Shown: positions 33,834-44,253 of the stretch, in pieces | How the letters are laid out: each line of letters starts with the position of its first letter | How positions within the stretch are numbered: position 1 is the stretch's first letter | Source of the DNA: Bacillus pumilus | Lineage (GTDB): Bacteria; Bacillota; Bacilli; Bacillales; Bacillaceae | DNA: 64,000 nucleotides | Direction of reading: 5' to 3' | NCBI RefSeq assembly: GCF_038738535.1 | Contig: NZ_CP046128.1 | Span: forward strand, 2,666,001-2,730,000 | The notes under the pieces: model-generated | The model's input: only the letters and a program-made list of their open reading frames with translations | Database searches by the model: none | What the model was told of the DNA's origin: nothing | Program-made: the position numbers and the translations under genes

Positions 33834-35180
33834 TTACTTCACCTCCACATTGAAATAGAATTTTTCTGCTGCATCTACTGGTTGAACCGCTAGATCGATG
33901 ATAAATCCATCACGATCTTCATTGAGACCGATCACGATATCTGTTTCTGAGTTAAAGCCTGTAATGCCGCTGCCATCTTGAAGCTGTGTGAGATACTGAG
34001 TAATCAGTGTTTTCACAAGCTGCACCCCATCATCTGATGCTGGAATGTCATTGCCATTGGCTTTGCGTAATTTAATCAGATTTTTTAATTCGAACGTCAA
34101 ATCATTGTTGATCGCATCAAGCACACGAATGATTTTGTTTTTCGCCATTTGCTGGTTCTTTTCAGCTGTAAAGCTTGTCAAGGAGTTAATATCTTTTTCA
34201 ACACTCACGGTACGATCTCTCGCATCAAAGGTGAACAGGAACTCCCCTTGTGATAATCGGTATTCTACTTGATCATTATCAAGGCGTTCTAATGTATCCA
34301 CTGCTCCTTCGTATTCTACAAAGGTCAGTGACTGATTGAAGTTTGCACCTGCACTTGCACCTGCGACCCATGCTGTTGCTTGAGCAGGCGTTAGTTCTGT
34401 TCCATCTTCCAGCACAACACCGCTTGTCACATTGATGATGCCTTCTTGGTCAGCTGCATAGTTGGCCACAACTCCTTGCACCTTACGTCCTTGCTTATCA
34501 CGTAAACGCTCGATAAATGAAGCGAAGGTCGCTCTTAATTGCTCACTATTATCGATCGGGAGAGCAATAACATCAAAGTATTCTGTTTCTGCTGCTTCTA
34601 GGAAAGCTGTATAATCTGCGACACTTGCCACACCATTTTTCCCACCGCTTAGTGCCACACCAGCCGTGATGACGGCTTCACCTTCACCAGAAAATTGAAC
34701 ATATTTGTTTTTCACAAGATCTTTGACATCCGTGACAACCTGCTTATCCACAATATCTGTTCCAAGATAAGTGATGACGTCACGCTTTGTGCTATCAAGT
34801 ACATTTTCTGCCACTTGTACAGTGATCTCATTTCCTTTTAGACCGCCATAATTGGCTGTGACCACAAAGTTTTCTGCGATTTCAGCTTTGGCTGGCTCCC
34901 CTTCGTTTAGGCGGTAAAGCAAGACCGTTTGTGCTTTTTTCTTTGCTTCACGGAAAAGAAGAAGCGACTTGTCATCAATATTGAGTCCAACCTTTTTATT
35001 TAAGTCTTCCATATTTGAAACGGAAATAAAGGTTTTTGGTTCTCCCCAGCTCATCACAAGAGGAAGTGCCACCGTACCTCGATCGCCTAAAGTAATTCGC
35101 TGCTCTGCTGTTGTTTTAAAATTAAAGTAAATGCCAGGACGCTTTTTCTCTGTACCTGGTGTAAATGTGCCTCCGTTCAT
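33834..35180 (-). CDS. xkdK: Contractile tail sheath protein XkdK
   Basis: A 448-residue sheath protein of the myovirus/PBSX family, with PGIYFNFKTTAEQRITLGDRGTVALPL at the N-terminus and the conserved C-terminal domain (FTFDARDRTVSVEKDINSLTSFT, VLDAINNDLTF). It contracts to drive the tube into the target cell. Its presence shows the particle has a contractile tail. Confidence 0.96.
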   Translation of the reverse strand: MNGGTFTPGTEKKRPGIYFNFKTTAEQRITLGDRGTVALPLVMSWGEPKTFISVSNMEDLNKKVGLNIDDKSLLLFREAKKKAQTVLLYRLNEGEPAKAEIAENFVVTANYGGLKGNEITVQVAENVLDSTKRDVITYLGTDIVDKQVVTDVKDLVKNKYVQFSGEGEAVITAGVALSGGKNGVASVADYTAFLEAAETEYFDVIALPIDNSEQLRATFASFIERLRDKQGRKVQGVVANYAADQEGIINVTSGVVLEDGTELTPAQATAWVAGASAGANFNQSLTFVEYEGAVDTLERLDNDQVEYRLSQGEFLFTFDARDRTVSVEKDINSLTSFTAEKNQQMAKNKIIRVLDAINNDLTFELKNLIKLRKANGNDIPASDDGVQLVKTLITQYLTQLQDGSGITGFNSETDIVIGLNEDRDGFIIDLAVQPVDAAEKFYFNVEVK

Positions 35181-35183
35181 CCT

Positions 35184-35396
35184 TTAAACCTCCTTGGACA
35201 AAAAAGCATCAATGTGCTTTTTCGCTTCTGTTTTTGTAATTGGTTGATGTTTGATATAAAAAAGAGCACCTTCAAGGATTTCTGGTTTAACCCCAAAAAG
35301 ATCCTTACTGTGCTCTTTTAAGGCTTCAAATGAAAAGCCAAATTCTTTTTCTTCGCCAGCTGTTTGAGCGGGCTCTGCTTTTTTAGTCTTGCTCAC
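35184..35396 (-). CDS. YkzM/YqzN-family small prophage protein
   Basis: A 70-residue protein with a charged N-terminus and EALKEHSKDLFGVKPEILEGALF...KTEAKKHIDAFLSKEV, matching the YqzN/YkzM family that lies just before the sheath gene in skin and PBSX. Function unknown, probably tail assembly. It overlaps the end of xkdJ by 14 bp. Confidence 0.82.
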   Translation of the reverse strand: MSKTKKAEPAQTAGEEKEFGFSFEALKEHSKDLFGVKPEILEGALFYIKHQPITKTEAKKHIDAFLSKEV

Positions 35397-35838
35397 GTTT
35401 GATCACTCCATCTGAAAAGTTGATATCTTCAAGGCTTGCTTGTTTGTCTCGGTTGTACCAATAACTGCTATCCCACGTCAGGACAATCGCTGCTACGCCT
35501 TGATCTATCATTCTGGTTTCCACTCTTTTTATGCGGACATAATCATCAAGCACCTCTCCATCTTCACTCATCATCTGAATCATTTGACGATCAGCAAGCA
35601 ATGCATCAACAATTGTTTCTGCCGCGTCATGCGCTTTTTCTGTATCCATATGAAACACTTTCACTTGCAGCGAATAAGATTTCATAAACGTAGATACCGT
35701 ATCTGGACCGCTGATGACTGTTACGGGCGGCACATAAACGGATGGCACTTGAAAACGCTCTGGCAAAAGTCGATCATACATTGTCACAGGAAAGTGTGTG
35801 TAAATATAATGAATGATTGCCCCGACTTCTTGATTCAT
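35383..35838 (-). CDS. xkdJ: XkdJ, tail terminator/neck protein
   Basis: A 151-residue protein (NQEVGAIIHYIYTHFPVTMYDRLLPERFQVPSVYVPP) of the phage tail-completion type. Start at ATG 35838, four bases after GGAGGTGA; an in-frame ATG at 35949 lies in xkdI and has no site. It overlaps xkdI, as is usual for this cluster. Confidence 0.85.
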   Translation of the reverse strand: MNQEVGAIIHYIYTHFPVTMYDRLLPERFQVPSVYVPPVTVISGPDTVSTFMKSYSLQVKVFHMDTEKAHDAAETIVDALLADRQMIQMMSEDGEVLDDYVRIKRVETRMIDQGVAAIVLTWDSSYWYNRDKQASLEDINFSDGVIKREQD

Positions 35839-35842
35839 TTCA

Positions 35843-36340
35843 TCACCTCCCAAAATGTCGATCGAACCAGCTTTGAAGCTTTCGATCCAGCGACTGTTCA
35901 AACATTTGCTCATAGAGCATGACAGCATGATCCCAGTAGCCATTTCCATCTATCCATTGAGAGGCAAGCATCATTCCTGTCTTTGCATTCGGATCATATT
36001 CAAAGCGGCTGCCAGCCCATCTGCCAGGCACCCATCTTCGCTCTCCACTTGAAGAAGTAGCATGTCCGTCATTGACATAGGAGGCATATTCAAGCTGCGT
36101 TCCCACTTCAAGCGTGAGACCACCTTTTGACATAAGAAAATGATTCTCCTTGTCTCCTTGCGTAAAGGAGCTTAGAAGCCGGCCTGTATCGACAGCATTC
36201 TCCTTGATTAGCTCATCCTGAATGATGTCCAAAAGTTCTAGGCCCATGTCTTGTAGCCAATCTTGATATTTTGCCTTTAAGCCGCCGTCACACGCTGTTT
36301 GCAGCTGTGAAAGCAGCCGGTCAAGTCCATCAATTTTCAT
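35843..36340 (-). CDS. xkdI: XkdI, HK97 gp10-like head-tail connector
   Basis: A 165-residue protein, KIDGLDRLLSQLQTACDGGLKAKYQDWLQDMG..., with the HK97-gp10-like pattern (tail completion or connector). GTQLEYASYVNDGHATSSSGERRWVPGRWAG is a conserved segment in this family. Start overlaps the xkdH stop by 4 bp (ATGA). Confidence 0.85.
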   Translation of the reverse strand: MKIDGLDRLLSQLQTACDGGLKAKYQDWLQDMGLELLDIIQDELIKENAVDTGRLLSSFTQGDKENHFLMSKGGLTLEVGTQLEYASYVNDGHATSSSGERRWVPGRWAGSRFEYDPNAKTGMMLASQWIDGNGYWDHAVMLYEQMFEQSLDRKLQSWFDRHFGR

Positions 36341-36693
36341 AGATTTTCCTTCCTGACTGCCATCACTTCAATGTGATGATTTTTCACTATTTTGGGCTGC
36401 TGCAACTTAAGTGAGACGCCGTTCCACACCATTTTGTCATGCAGGCGAATATCACTTGCTAAAGGGAAATGGACAAGATAGGACTGATAAATAACTGTAT
36501 TCGGCTCTTCTTGCACAAGTGACTGATTCTTTTCTATGACATAACAAGCCAGATCTGTCAGGCTGGGAGCATCAGGATAGGAAAGAGTCATTTGTAAGTC
36601 ATCAGCTGGAACCCCGAATTTTCCTCGGGAAGCCTCCTGATGTTCAAGGTGAAAAAGATCACAGCGGTCTGTTAATAAAGAGTGATAACTCAT
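36337..36693 (-). CDS. xkdH: XkdH, head-tail joining protein
   Basis: A 118-residue protein (SYHSLLTDRCDLFHLEHQEASRGKFGVP) of the YqbH/XkdH family, probably a head-closure protein. It overlaps both neighbours by 4 bp. Confidence 0.83.
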   Translation of the reverse strand: MSYHSLLTDRCDLFHLEHQEASRGKFGVPADDLQMTLSYPDAPSLTDLACYVIEKNQSLVQEEPNTVIYQSYLVHFPLASDIRLHDKMVWNGVSLKLQQPKIVKNHHIEVMAVRKENL

Positions 36694-37073
36694 AATGATC
36701 TCGCCTTTAATTTGGTACTGCCGCCAGTTAATGATGGTTCAATGTAATCGACAAGCAGGGCATATACATAAGGTTTGCCTTTCACTTGATCAGCTGCCTT
36801 CGCATATGAATAATCACCCATTTTTTCTGACGTAAAGCCTTTCATCATAGATTCGTCATCATTCAGCATGGCAAAATATTGGGCCATTTTTAATAATGCG
36901 ATTCTTGCTTTTTCAGGAAGGGGCTGATATTTTTCGCTTGAGAAATCATGACCTACGATCTGAAATACCGCAGCTTCGGCTTCGATAATATCTGCTGTCA
37001 GTCTTTCTACAGATCGATTTTTCACACGCTCAAATACAGAATAGGCTTGTACTTCTTCAGGAGAAATAATCAT
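36690..37073 (-). CDS. YqbG-like head-tail connector (DUF3199)
   Basis: A 127-residue helical protein (IISPEEVQAYSVFERVKNRSVERLTADIIEAEAAVFQIVG) of the YqbG/DUF3199 class, in the position of the head-tail adaptor after the capsid gene. Function inferred from position and family. Confidence 0.82.
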   Translation of the reverse strand: MIISPEEVQAYSVFERVKNRSVERLTADIIEAEAAVFQIVGHDFSSEKYQPLPEKARIALLKMAQYFAMLNDDESMMKGFTSEKMGDYSYAKAADQVKGKPYVYALLVDYIEPSLTGGSTKLKARSL

Positions 37074-37086
37074 GGCCTGCCGTCAC

Positions 37087-38010
37087 CTACTCTTTCACTT
37101 TCATCACTTTTGCTACAGCATCCTCTTCCTCAAATTTGCTGTCTAGCTTCGCTGTCAGGACAATAATAAATTTACGGCTGCGAATATCTTTTTCTACTTC
37201 AATTCGAATATTACGAGAAAAACCTACGATAATATTTTTAGGGTGTGTCAGCAAAATATCTGATACGTCTGTTCCCGTTTCGTCATATGGCTGCATATTG
37301 GCAAGACCTTTGACCGGCACACCGAATGCAGAAGAAAGTCCGCCTTGAATGACCGCATCTCCGAGATTTGTCTGACGGTTTGCTACTTGATCCTTCCACT
37401 CAACCTCTAAACTTGGGGATGTGTAGAAACGGAAATCCTGAGGTACACGTAAATATTTTGACGGCATCGCTTTATAGGCTTGTTTAAACATTTGGCGGCT
37501 AATTTCCGCTCCATTTGCATCAACAATATGAGATACTGCTTGTTTTCTCACGCCATCCATTTGGGCTAAAAATGGATCTGATGAAGTCGTATCCCCATTG
37601 ACGATAAGCTCTTCAATATCGACCGCCGCTCGTTCAGCCAGCATTTGCATAATCGTCTGCTGGATTCCGTCTTTTTCAATATTGTTTTCAATGCTGTCGT
37701 AGGTCATGTGAATCTCTGCAATGACCTCTTTCGCATTTAGCTGGACAGTGCTTGTCGCTGGGACAACACGGTCTTTTGCATCAAGCGCTTGGCCTTCTTC
37801 TGCTGGGCGCAAAATACGCTGGCCAAAGCCGATTTTTTCGATTTTTTGTGAATCACTTTCCATCGGAATGATGCGTGCATCATTTAAAACGGTTGGTGTG
37901 TTTTGCATCATTCTAATGAATGTGTTGGATTGGGTTGCGTTCATGAGACCGCCGGTTTTTAAGCTGGCAAGTGTCATTTCAGCCTTGCGAATCAACTCTT
38001 GATTTCTCAC
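37087..38010 (-). CDS. xkdG: Major capsid protein XkdG
   Basis: A 307-residue HK97-like major head protein of the PBSX type ([36 protein letters not shown] ... [18 protein letters not shown]). It forms the small PBSX-type capsid. It follows the XkdF gene by 22 bp. Confidence 0.94.
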   Translation of the reverse strand: MRNQELIRKAEMTLASLKTGGLMNATQSNTFIRMMQNTPTVLNDARIIPMESDSQKIEKIGFGQRILRPAEEGQALDAKDRVVPATSTVQLNAKEVIAEIHMTYDSIENNIEKDGIQQTIMQMLAERAAVDIEELIVNGDTTSSDPFLAQMDGVRKQAVSHIVDANGAEISRQMFKQAYKAMPSKYLRVPQDFRFYTSPSLEVEWKDQVANRQTNLGDAVIQGGLSSAFGVPVKGLANMQPYDETGTDVSDILLTHPKNIIVGFSRNIRIEVEKDIRSRKFIIVLTAKLDSKFEEEDAVAKVMKVKE

Positions 38011-38032
38011 ACTGTTTCCTCCTTATTTAGGC

Positions 38033-39121
38033 TTATAGTAAGCCATCCCATATGGGTGTTGTCGTGTCGTTTTGTGTATCGTGGATTGTTTGTTTTGACA
38101 TGCCCCGCGCCTTTTCAAGCATGTGAATTCGTTCTGAAATAGGCAAAAGCTGCTGCTCAAGCACTTCCTGCACCGCTGCTTTTTCTCTGCTGGCTGATTT
38201 CTCTAAGGAAGAGAGCTGCTGACGAATCGGTGCAACGACTTGCTCGAGCACTTTTTGGACAGGTTCTTCCCCGGTTTGATCTGTTTCTTGTTGTTCAGCC
38301 TGCTGTAAGACGTTTTCGATGGCCTTTTTTGCTTTTTCGAGCTCTCGTACTTGATCTGTCGTCAAAGCAGCATCTTCCTTTTGTACGGCGGCTGGCCTTT
38401 CACCAATCGTTTGAAGTACATCCTCTGTCTTCAGGATGTCCTGCATGATTGGAATGAGCTGTTCTAAGGCAGCTCTTACATCCGCCTCATCACCATCACT
38501 TGACTGTAAGGTTTCCAGCAGATGGTCTAAAACGTTCCAAAATGGTTGTGACATGTTTGCACCTTCCTCTTTTAAAAAGAAATTTTTCAGCAAAGAAAAA
38601 AGCCCTCTCTCATTCGTGCCTTGAGATAGAAGCTGATCTTGTTCTTCTATGGCGACGATGTCCGCCGTTCCAGCCATTGAATAGCCTGTAATGTGGCCCT
38701 TCTGAATTTGATCCCAAATCTCTTGGGAAGCCTTTGTCACAAGCACCCAAGACCCTTTTCGAATCAGCTCCCCGCCTACCTCTACATCAGCCGGAGCAAT
38801 ATACGATTCAACCACTTCGCCAACACCATCCTGAAAATCATGCTGCTTGTCAATATGACGGGCATCCTTCATAAAGCCGTGTGCCGCTCTTTCAATTTCC
38901 TTGGCTGTCATAAAGTCTTGATGTGCATCAGGCGTATTCGGTTCATACACGACACCGTACACGAGGCGATGAGCATCTTCAGCCTTTGTTAGGACACTGA
39001 CCTCCTTTTGAAAGTCAGGCCGCTTTTTCTTTGCTTTCATCAAAAAGAATTTCTTCTTGTTCGCTGCTTTGTCCACGTAGGAAACATGCGTAATTTTAGC
39101 GTTTTTTAGTTCTCTTGGCAT
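38033..39121 (-). CDS. xkdF: XkdF, putative head maturation protease/scaffold
   Basis: A 362-residue protein. N-terminal XkdF domain (about 1-165: THVSYVDKAANKKKFFLMK, VYGVVYEPNTPDAHQDFM) and a long acidic/Gln-rich coiled coil (about 215-345) typical of scaffold fusions. Start at ATG 39121 after GGGGGTGAACAT; the upstream ATG at 39139 lies before this site. Confidence 0.87.
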   Translation of the reverse strand: MPRELKNAKITHVSYVDKAANKKKFFLMKAKKKRPDFQKEVSVLTKAEDAHRLVYGVVYEPNTPDAHQDFMTAKEIERAAHGFMKDARHIDKQHDFQDGVGEVVESYIAPADVEVGGELIRKGSWVLVTKASQEIWDQIQKGHITGYSMAGTADIVAIEEQDQLLSQGTNERGLFSLLKNFFLKEEGANMSQPFWNVLDHLLETLQSSDGDEADVRAALEQLIPIMQDILKTEDVLQTIGERPAAVQKEDAALTTDQVRELEKAKKAIENVLQQAEQQETDQTGEEPVQKVLEQVVAPIRQQLSSLEKSASREKAAVQEVLEQQLLPISERIHMLEKARGMSKQTIHDTQNDTTTPIWDGLL

Positions 39122-39159
39122 ATGTTCACCCCCTTTCAAAAAAGTGCACGCGCTTCTGT

Positions 39160-40617
39160 TTATTTCGTCAGCTGGTCCGGCTCTGGTTGAGGCTTTTCTT
39201 CAGCTGATTTCATGCGGCTTTCTAAAGGTCGGTGATATAGTTCCTCAGGCCATTCCTCTAGCGTTTTTCCGAGAATTCTTCCTGCTAGATCGCGCAAATC
39301 GTTAGGTGACACTGCCCCAGCCTGAATAAATGGCGTCAGTACCTTGGCAATCTCTAATGGGTCTCTAAAATCAGGACCATTTAATAGAAAACGGACATGC
39401 CAAATATCAAGATCCGGCAGGAAAAGAGTATTGAGTTTTCCTGTGATGAGATGCCGTTCCGGCTGAAATACCTGCTCTTCTGTTGTTTTACGCGCCGTAT
39501 CTGCTGTTGCTTTGTTATAGTCTTGAGACTCACCTGTATAAATTGGCGGCAGGCGAAACGCAGAGCGGATTTTGTTTCTTGTTTTTTCATCGTATTCTAA
39601 AAAGAGCGCATCTTCTTGCAGGATCTCGGCTAGAGATTTGAAGTTTACTTTGACATTTGAGACATCTTCTTCTCCCGTTAACCCTTTTTCTGTCGGTAAA
39701 CCTTCAACTTCAAGCAATAGAAATTTATGTGCATGATCAGATCCTTCAATATCGTCCATATAATCTTGAAGCTGCTGATAAGAGGATTCTGACAGCATGC
39801 CATTTTCGACAATGATGGCACCTGGTACATGCCGCCCTTGTTTAAAATAAAGATAGTTCAGCTCCTCTGCCTTGCGAGCACCGTACATATTGACGATGTT
39901 GCCAATCCAGCGGGGAATCCCATATGTTCCACTGCCAATTTTAAAATGAATCACTTCTGTTGCGCGAAGCGGCTCTGGTGTGGTGTCATCGTATTTGCCT
40001 GTTTCACAGTGCAAAATGCGCGGATCACCATACTCCTTGAAGAAGACTTTCTTTTCGTTGATTACCTGTACATATTTACGGAATCGTTTCTTTCGATTCA
40101 TTGTCTTCATTTCGCCATTTTCGGTGTACCTGAATTCGACGTCGACTGGCTCACTAAGCTTGCAAATGCGGATATGAAGCGCATCTAAATACTCGATTCC
40201 GGCCGGCTTTCCTTGTCCATCTCTCAGCACCTCTAAAAAACCATTGCCCGTTTTCTCTCGGTCTTCGAGGACATAGCCAAGAATCACATCAGCGGACTCA
40301 TCATAGTTCATGTACTTCGTAAACTCTTCAAGTCTTGTCCATTCCTTTTCTGCAGCCTTCTTTTTTGCCGGTTTTACACCTTCTGCATTAAAGTCAAAAG
40401 CGTATTCTACCCCAAACCCAAAACCTAAAATATTGGTTTTGTACGCATCAATACATTGCTGAAGAATGGTTGAATATTCTGCCATGCTTTTTAATTCATT
40501 GATGTTGTAAGGAGGGGGAACAATGTCATCTTTTTCATAGGAAAATTCATCTGCATACATTTGTTTTGTATGATCAGACATGTTTGCCTTCATAATCGTT
40601 GCTTTCAATTGTTTCAT
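39160..40617 (-). CDS. xkdE: Portal protein XkdE
   Basis: A 485-residue phage portal (PBSX family): [76 protein letters not shown]. It forms the dodecameric DNA channel at the head vertex and the docking site for terminase. It overlaps xtmB by 4 bp. Confidence 0.94.
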   Translation of the reverse strand: MKQLKATIMKANMSDHTKQMYADEFSYEKDDIVPPPYNINELKSMAEYSTILQQCIDAYKTNILGFGFGVEYAFDFNAEGVKPAKKKAAEKEWTRLEEFTKYMNYDESADVILGYVLEDREKTGNGFLEVLRDGQGKPAGIEYLDALHIRICKLSEPVDVEFRYTENGEMKTMNRKKRFRKYVQVINEKKVFFKEYGDPRILHCETGKYDDTTPEPLRATEVIHFKIGSGTYGIPRWIGNIVNMYGARKAEELNYLYFKQGRHVPGAIIVENGMLSESSYQQLQDYMDDIEGSDHAHKFLLLEVEGLPTEKGLTGEEDVSNVKVNFKSLAEILQEDALFLEYDEKTRNKIRSAFRLPPIYTGESQDYNKATADTARKTTEEQVFQPERHLITGKLNTLFLPDLDIWHVRFLLNGPDFRDPLEIAKVLTPFIQAGAVSPNDLRDLAGRILGKTLEEWPEELYHRPLESRMKSAEEKPQPEPDQLTK

Positions 40618-41927
40618 TGTATGGACCTCCTCTCTCTGTTTGGACGGACACGCTCTGAGGCGGTCTGTTTCAAATCCGTCACTTCATAATCATCCAGCGC
40701 ATACCAGATCGCTGATAATGTGTGCGGATCGATTTGAAATGTATCTTCCTCTAAACGTCCATCCTTATCTGCCTTATAGGTCAGTGATTGAAGTTCATAG
40801 ATTGTATACGGACAAGCATCAGAGCAAATGATTTTCTTAAACCGTTTGATCTTTTTCGTATACTGCAAACGCGAGCCTTGGAACTTATGTGCTGCCACCA
40901 TCTGAAATCCACGCTGCCGAAAATAGTGAATGGTTTTAGGCTCTGCTGCATCGGCTTTGATGAGTTCCTTTGATTCAATGAACTCTTTTAGGTCAACAGC
41001 TGTTTCATCATCTGTTTTCCCGCGGTCGTAATATTCCCAGTAAATATATAAGTACTTTTTTTCATGGTCGACGGCTAATCGAATGAGCGCATTGTATGAT
41101 TCAACAAATCCAAAATCCATGCCTGCTCGTTTTAGCGGCCGGTCAATCTGCTGAATTGCTTCTAATACATCAGAATGATTTCTTACCTCAAATTGAGGAA
41201 AAACCTTTGTTCCATTGATGCCGAAATAGCCCTTCCTCGCAATTCGATAGAGGTCTGGGTCGTATTCTTTTAGCTCATCCAGCTGCTCCACATAGCTTTT
41301 AGGGAGAAATAGGTTATCTTCCGCTGTGGAGTGATGATAGTACGTATCCTTGATCACAACGGTGCGTTTTTTGTATAAGGTTTCGTCATCTAGGACAAAT
41401 CGCTTCAGCTGTTCATCTCGAAAGAAATGTCTGTACGTCCAATTATCTTGACCAACAGGATTGGTCGATAACATCATATAAAGCGGTAAGGACGGATGCC
41501 TCAATCTTCCAAGCAGCTCTTTAAAGCCTTCATAAGAAACCTCTGAACACTCCTCAATCCAAATGATCGAGATGTTGTTGATTGATTTCAATTTCTCAGG
41601 CTTGTCCAGCCCTTTGAATAAGATGCTGCTGCCATTTCGAAACGTCAAGGCAAGCGGCGAACTGCGGCACTTCACCACATGATCGATGTCAAGATCGCTG
41701 ACGATCTCTTGTAATAGAGAAAATGTTGATTCACGGTGCGTATCATATACTTCTCGAATGACAAGTGCTGTCCGTTTTTCTTCCAGCAGCTTTAAAATGA
41801 GTTTTAACGCAATGTGATAGCTTTTGGAGGAGCCGTAGCCGCCTACTAAAAATTGAAACTTCTGATTCCAATCGAATAGAAAATGTTCAAAGTGAGGATT
41901 GACTTCTTTTTCAATCAATGGCGTCAT
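40614..41927 (-). CDS. xtmB: Terminase large subunit XtmB
   Basis: A 437-residue DNA-packaging motor. The Walker A-like [15 protein letters not shown] (about residues 32-46), Walker [12 protein letters not shown] (about 120-130), and nuclease-domain acids in [16 protein letters not shown] are visible. It cuts and translocates DNA into the head; PBSX packages chromosome pieces. It overlaps xtmA by 4 bp. Confidence 0.95.
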   Translation of the reverse strand: MTPLIEKEVNPHFEHFLFDWNQKFQFLVGGYGSSKSYHIALKLILKLLEEKRTALVIREVYDTHRESTFSLLQEIVSDLDIDHVVKCRSSPLALTFRNGSSILFKGLDKPEKLKSINNISIIWIEECSEVSYEGFKELLGRLRHPSLPLYMMLSTNPVGQDNWTYRHFFRDEQLKRFVLDDETLYKKRTVVIKDTYYHHSTAEDNLFLPKSYVEQLDELKEYDPDLYRIARKGYFGINGTKVFPQFEVRNHSDVLEAIQQIDRPLKRAGMDFGFVESYNALIRLAVDHEKKYLYIYWEYYDRGKTDDETAVDLKEFIESKELIKADAAEPKTIHYFRQRGFQMVAAHKFQGSRLQYTKKIKRFKKIICSDACPYTIYELQSLTYKADKDGRLEEDTFQIDPHTLSAIWYALDDYEVTDLKQTASERVRPNRERRSIQ

Positions 41928-42568
41928 GAGTTATCCTCTTTTCGCTTGATCATGATGTGAAGATCTTCCTCTTTTTCTTCGCGCACTGCTTTTTTTGTTT
42001 TTTCGATGGTCAGTTCAATTTGCTTTAGCCTTAATCTTCGTTCATCCTTCGCATGTGCGAGCTCTTCAAACTGTTTAATGAGACGCCTGAGCTCTCCCAT
42101 TGCACGGGATTGGGCATTTAAAAAGGTGGCATGCCGATCCCATGAAAATTGAAACGAATATTCTTCTGTGCTGATTTCTTGTTCTGGCTGAATGCCTTCT
42201 ACTGTTTCTTCTAATGAAGAAGGCATGTATGCCGCCTTTTTCAGCTCTTTGATCATGTCATCTTGATCTGACACATACATGATGCGCTGCGCCCGAATAA
42301 TGGCAGCATATTGAATTTGAATTTGATCCCAGATTAAATCAAGCGATGTACGCCCGCCCATTTTCTCCATGATTTCAATTGTTTCATCTGAAAGAAACTG
42401 ATTGAAGATCGAGTGTGCCTGCTTTGACGAACCTTTTTGCCTTTGCCATCCGTATCGTCTTTTCCATGATTTCACGGTATGGATCGAGACATTGTAATGA
42501 TCAGCAATTTGCTGGTACGTCATCCCTTTCATATAATCTTGCTTGGCTCCTATCCGTTTATCTTTCAT
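41924..42568 (-). CDS. xtmA: Terminase small subunit XtmA
   Basis: A 214-residue terminase small subunit: N-terminal HTH ([32 protein letters not shown]), then helical regions and a charged C-terminus. It recognises DNA and activates XtmB. The ATG is six bases after AGGTGA. It is the first gene of the late operon, and the 150-bp upstream region should hold the Xpf-dependent late promoter. Confidence 0.93.
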   Translation of the reverse strand: MKDKRIGAKQDYMKGMTYQQIADHYNVSIHTVKSWKRRYGWQRQKGSSKQAHSIFNQFLSDETIEIMEKMGGRTSLDLIWDQIQIQYAAIIRAQRIMYVSDQDDMIKELKKAAYMPSSLEETVEGIQPEQEISTEEYSFQFSWDRHATFLNAQSRAMGELRRLIKQFEELAHAKDERRLRLKQIELTIEKTKKAVREEKEEDLHIMIKRKEDNS

Positions 42569-42717
42569 TTACATTCACCTGCCGCCTCCTTTTAATTCGA
42601 ACGATTTCCTGTGAAGGAATCATTTGTTTAGGGCTAGCAAACATCCGTTTGGTCTTTCTAACTATAGGTGGCAACTGTAAGACAAGTGCTGCTCCATTTA
42701 TTTTGTAAAAGAAAAAA

Positions 42718-42744
42718 CGCCTATTCAGCTGCTTCGAATAGGCG
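42718..42744 (-). terminator. Terminator at the xpf stop codon
   Basis: On the minus strand GAACGCCTATTC ... GAATAGGCGT is followed by TTTTTTC. The stop codon of xpf lies in the stem, so early and late transcription are separated here. Confidence 0.8.
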
Positions 42745-43239
42745 TTCTTGTACTTTTTTGGACATCTTTGTCCGAGCTCTCTCCATATGTTTTTGGACAG
42801 TTCCTTTTTTCACATCCAGCATAACCGCAATCTCGCTAAACGATAATCCTTGTGTTGTGTGCATGAAGAATACGTCCTTTTCTCGATCCGTTAAAACGGA
42901 CAAGGCTTCGTCAATTCGTCTTTTGTCCCGCTCGCTGACATCTCTTTCATTCTCTTGGATGAGGGTATATTCATGTGATAAAGCCTCTAACACTTCTGGA
43001 TTTGCTAGGATGGTGCGCTGATAGACTGAACGTCTATCTAATCCTCTGCGTGCGCCTGGCTGTCTGCCAATTTGAAGCCATTCCACGACGTATTCGAGAT
43101 CGCTGACCATACTGGCGATAATTTTTTTATCATGCTTCTCTTGATCTGACAGCTGTTTCTCTTCTTTTTCTCTATATGGTTCATATCTTTTTCTAGCATC
43201 CTTTAATGCTCGTTTGTATTCGATGAGTAAATCTTGCAT
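42721..43239 (-). CDS. xpf: Xpf, PBSX-type sigma-like positive control factor
   Basis: A 172-residue activator of late genes. The C-terminal part (about 110-165: LSVLTDREKDVFFMHTTQGLSFSEIAVMLDVKKGTVQKHMERARTKM) is a sigma-70 region-4-like HTH. In B. subtilis Xpf acts as a sigma factor for the PBSX late promoter. It is flanked by terminators on both sides, so its level can be set separately. Length equals the B. subtilis protein. Confidence 0.92.
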   Translation of the reverse strand: MQDLLIEYKRALKDARKRYEPYREKEEKQLSDQEKHDKKIIASMVSDLEYVVEWLQIGRQPGARRGLDRRSVYQRTILANPEVLEALSHEYTLIQENERDVSERDKRRIDEALSVLTDREKDVFFMHTTQGLSFSEIAVMLDVKKGTVQKHMERARTKMSKKVQERLFEAAE

Positions 43240-43267
43240 ATTGGCTCTCTCCCTTTTTTAAGAAAAT

Positions 43268-43320
43268 AAAAAACGGACACCAATCAGTCCCCTTTTCATA
43301 GGGTCTTGATCAGTGTCCGC
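43268..43320 (-). terminator. Long hairpin terminator between xtrA and xpf
   Basis: On the minus strand GCGGACACTGATCAAGACCC pairs with GGGGACTGATTGGTGTCCG and is followed by TTTTTTATTTT. The loop is short and the arms about 20 nt, so the stem is strong. Confidence 0.8.
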
Positions 43321-43358
43321 AGGCTTTCCGTCTTGGACGTATTATGTTGTGTTGTGAT

Positions 43359-43565
43359 CTAGCTGATTTTAAAACCAATCTCGTGATCTACTCTTGCAAA
43401 GTGACCTTTTGCCGTTTGAATAATGGTTTTTCCATGTTCAGGTACATCCAACTTATAAGCCGTTCCTACATTCCCATCTAATACGATGACTTGAATTTTT
43501 CCTGTTTCCATCTCACCGACAAATGTCTGGTTTTCTTGAATGAATAATTGTTTTGGCTCGTTCAT
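43359..43565 (-). CDS. xtrA: XtrA, small PBSX early protein
   Basis: A 68-residue protein (NEPKQLFIQENQTFVGEMETGKIQVIVLDGNVGTAYKLDVPEHG) matching XtrA/YqaO of PBSX and skin. Function unknown. It sits before xpf and overlaps the upstream RusA-like gene by 4 bp. Confidence 0.88.
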   Translation of the reverse strand: MNEPKQLFIQENQTFVGEMETGKIQVIVLDGNVGTAYKLDVPEHGKTIIQTAKGHFARVDHEIGFKIS

Positions 43566-43960
43566 ATGCTTGTCTCCTTATTTGGTGAGGATTTCGTGCC
43601 ATCACCTATCGTATTTAAAATGATTTCAATTCTTGGACGCATACTATAAAACTGGGAAACTCTTAAATCGACAATCTGTAGAGGGACCTTATCCGCAATA
43701 GAATGAAGTGCTTCTTGAATATGTTGTAGTCTTGGCTGAAAGATGCTGACGTGCACCGGGCGTATCAAACCTTTTTCTGCGTATGTACGCTTGTTTTGAC
43801 AGTCAGCTATGTCAAGCGGCATGTCGTCAAATAAGCGAATCTCGAGTGATAGTGCGCCTTTTATTTTATGCGGGCATTGTGCTTTTGCAGCTGCTCGTAT
43901 TCTTTTTATCAATGTATCTTTTGTTAAAAACTCTGCCTCAATGATAAAATGGATGACCAT
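43562..43960 (-). CDS. RusA-like protein (YqaN position), catalytic residues doubtful
   Basis: A 132-residue protein in the position of YqaN, a RusA-family Holliday-junction resolvase. ALSLEIRLFDDMPLD and IVDLRVSQFYSMRPRIEIIL fit the RusA strands. The usual Asp-rich motifs (DxDN and the later KDD) seem replaced by HVSIF and ADKV, so catalysis is doubtful. Start set at ATG 43960 after GGAGATTCTAAC; an ATG at 43987 has no site. Confidence 0.6.
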   Translation of the reverse strand: MVIHFIIEAEFLTKDTLIKRIRAAAKAQCPHKIKGALSLEIRLFDDMPLDIADCQNKRTYAEKGLIRPVHVSIFQPRLQHIQEALHSIADKVPLQIVDLRVSQFYSMRPRIEIILNTIGDGTKSSPNKETSI

Positions 43961-44010
43961 GTTAGAATCTCCCGTCATCCTTTTCAAACTGACGGATGTC
44001 TTGTTCGTTT

Positions 44011-44253
44011 TTACTCGCTTTGAGCAAGCATTTGAGGATTGTCATAATTTGCTTCCATCGTTTCACGTCGCCTTGATTCCTCCTTTTTTGCTTCAGCGAT
44101 CTTTGCCGCCAAGAGGTTCATGTATGTTTGCTTATCTTCTACCGTGGCAAAAACAAACACCGGTTTCTGATGATGAAAGGTGATCCAGCCGCCAGCTTGG
44201 ACTAAACAAAGCTGCGCTTCCTTTCTGGCATCAAACGTCATCTGATGTTTCAT
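44011..44253 (-). CDS. Small prophage early protein, unknown
   Basis: About 80 residues (MKHQMTFDARKEAQLCLVQAGGWITFHHQKPVF..) with a helical, charged C-terminus (IAEAKKEESRRRETM). The ATG at 44253 is preceded by GGAGG at 12 bases; an earlier ATG at 44301 has no site. It lies where the DnaC-like gene is found in skin, but it is unrelated. No family recognised. Confidence 0.55.
   Translation of the reverse strand: MKHQMTFDARKEAQLCLVQAGGWITFHHQKPVFVFATVEDKQTYMNLLAAKIAEAKKEESRRRETMEANYDNPQMLAQSE

Noticed and set aside
42569-42650. Short frame upstream of xtmA beginning MFASPKQM
   Set aside because: No ribosome site and it overlaps the xtmA start; more likely the late promoter leader.
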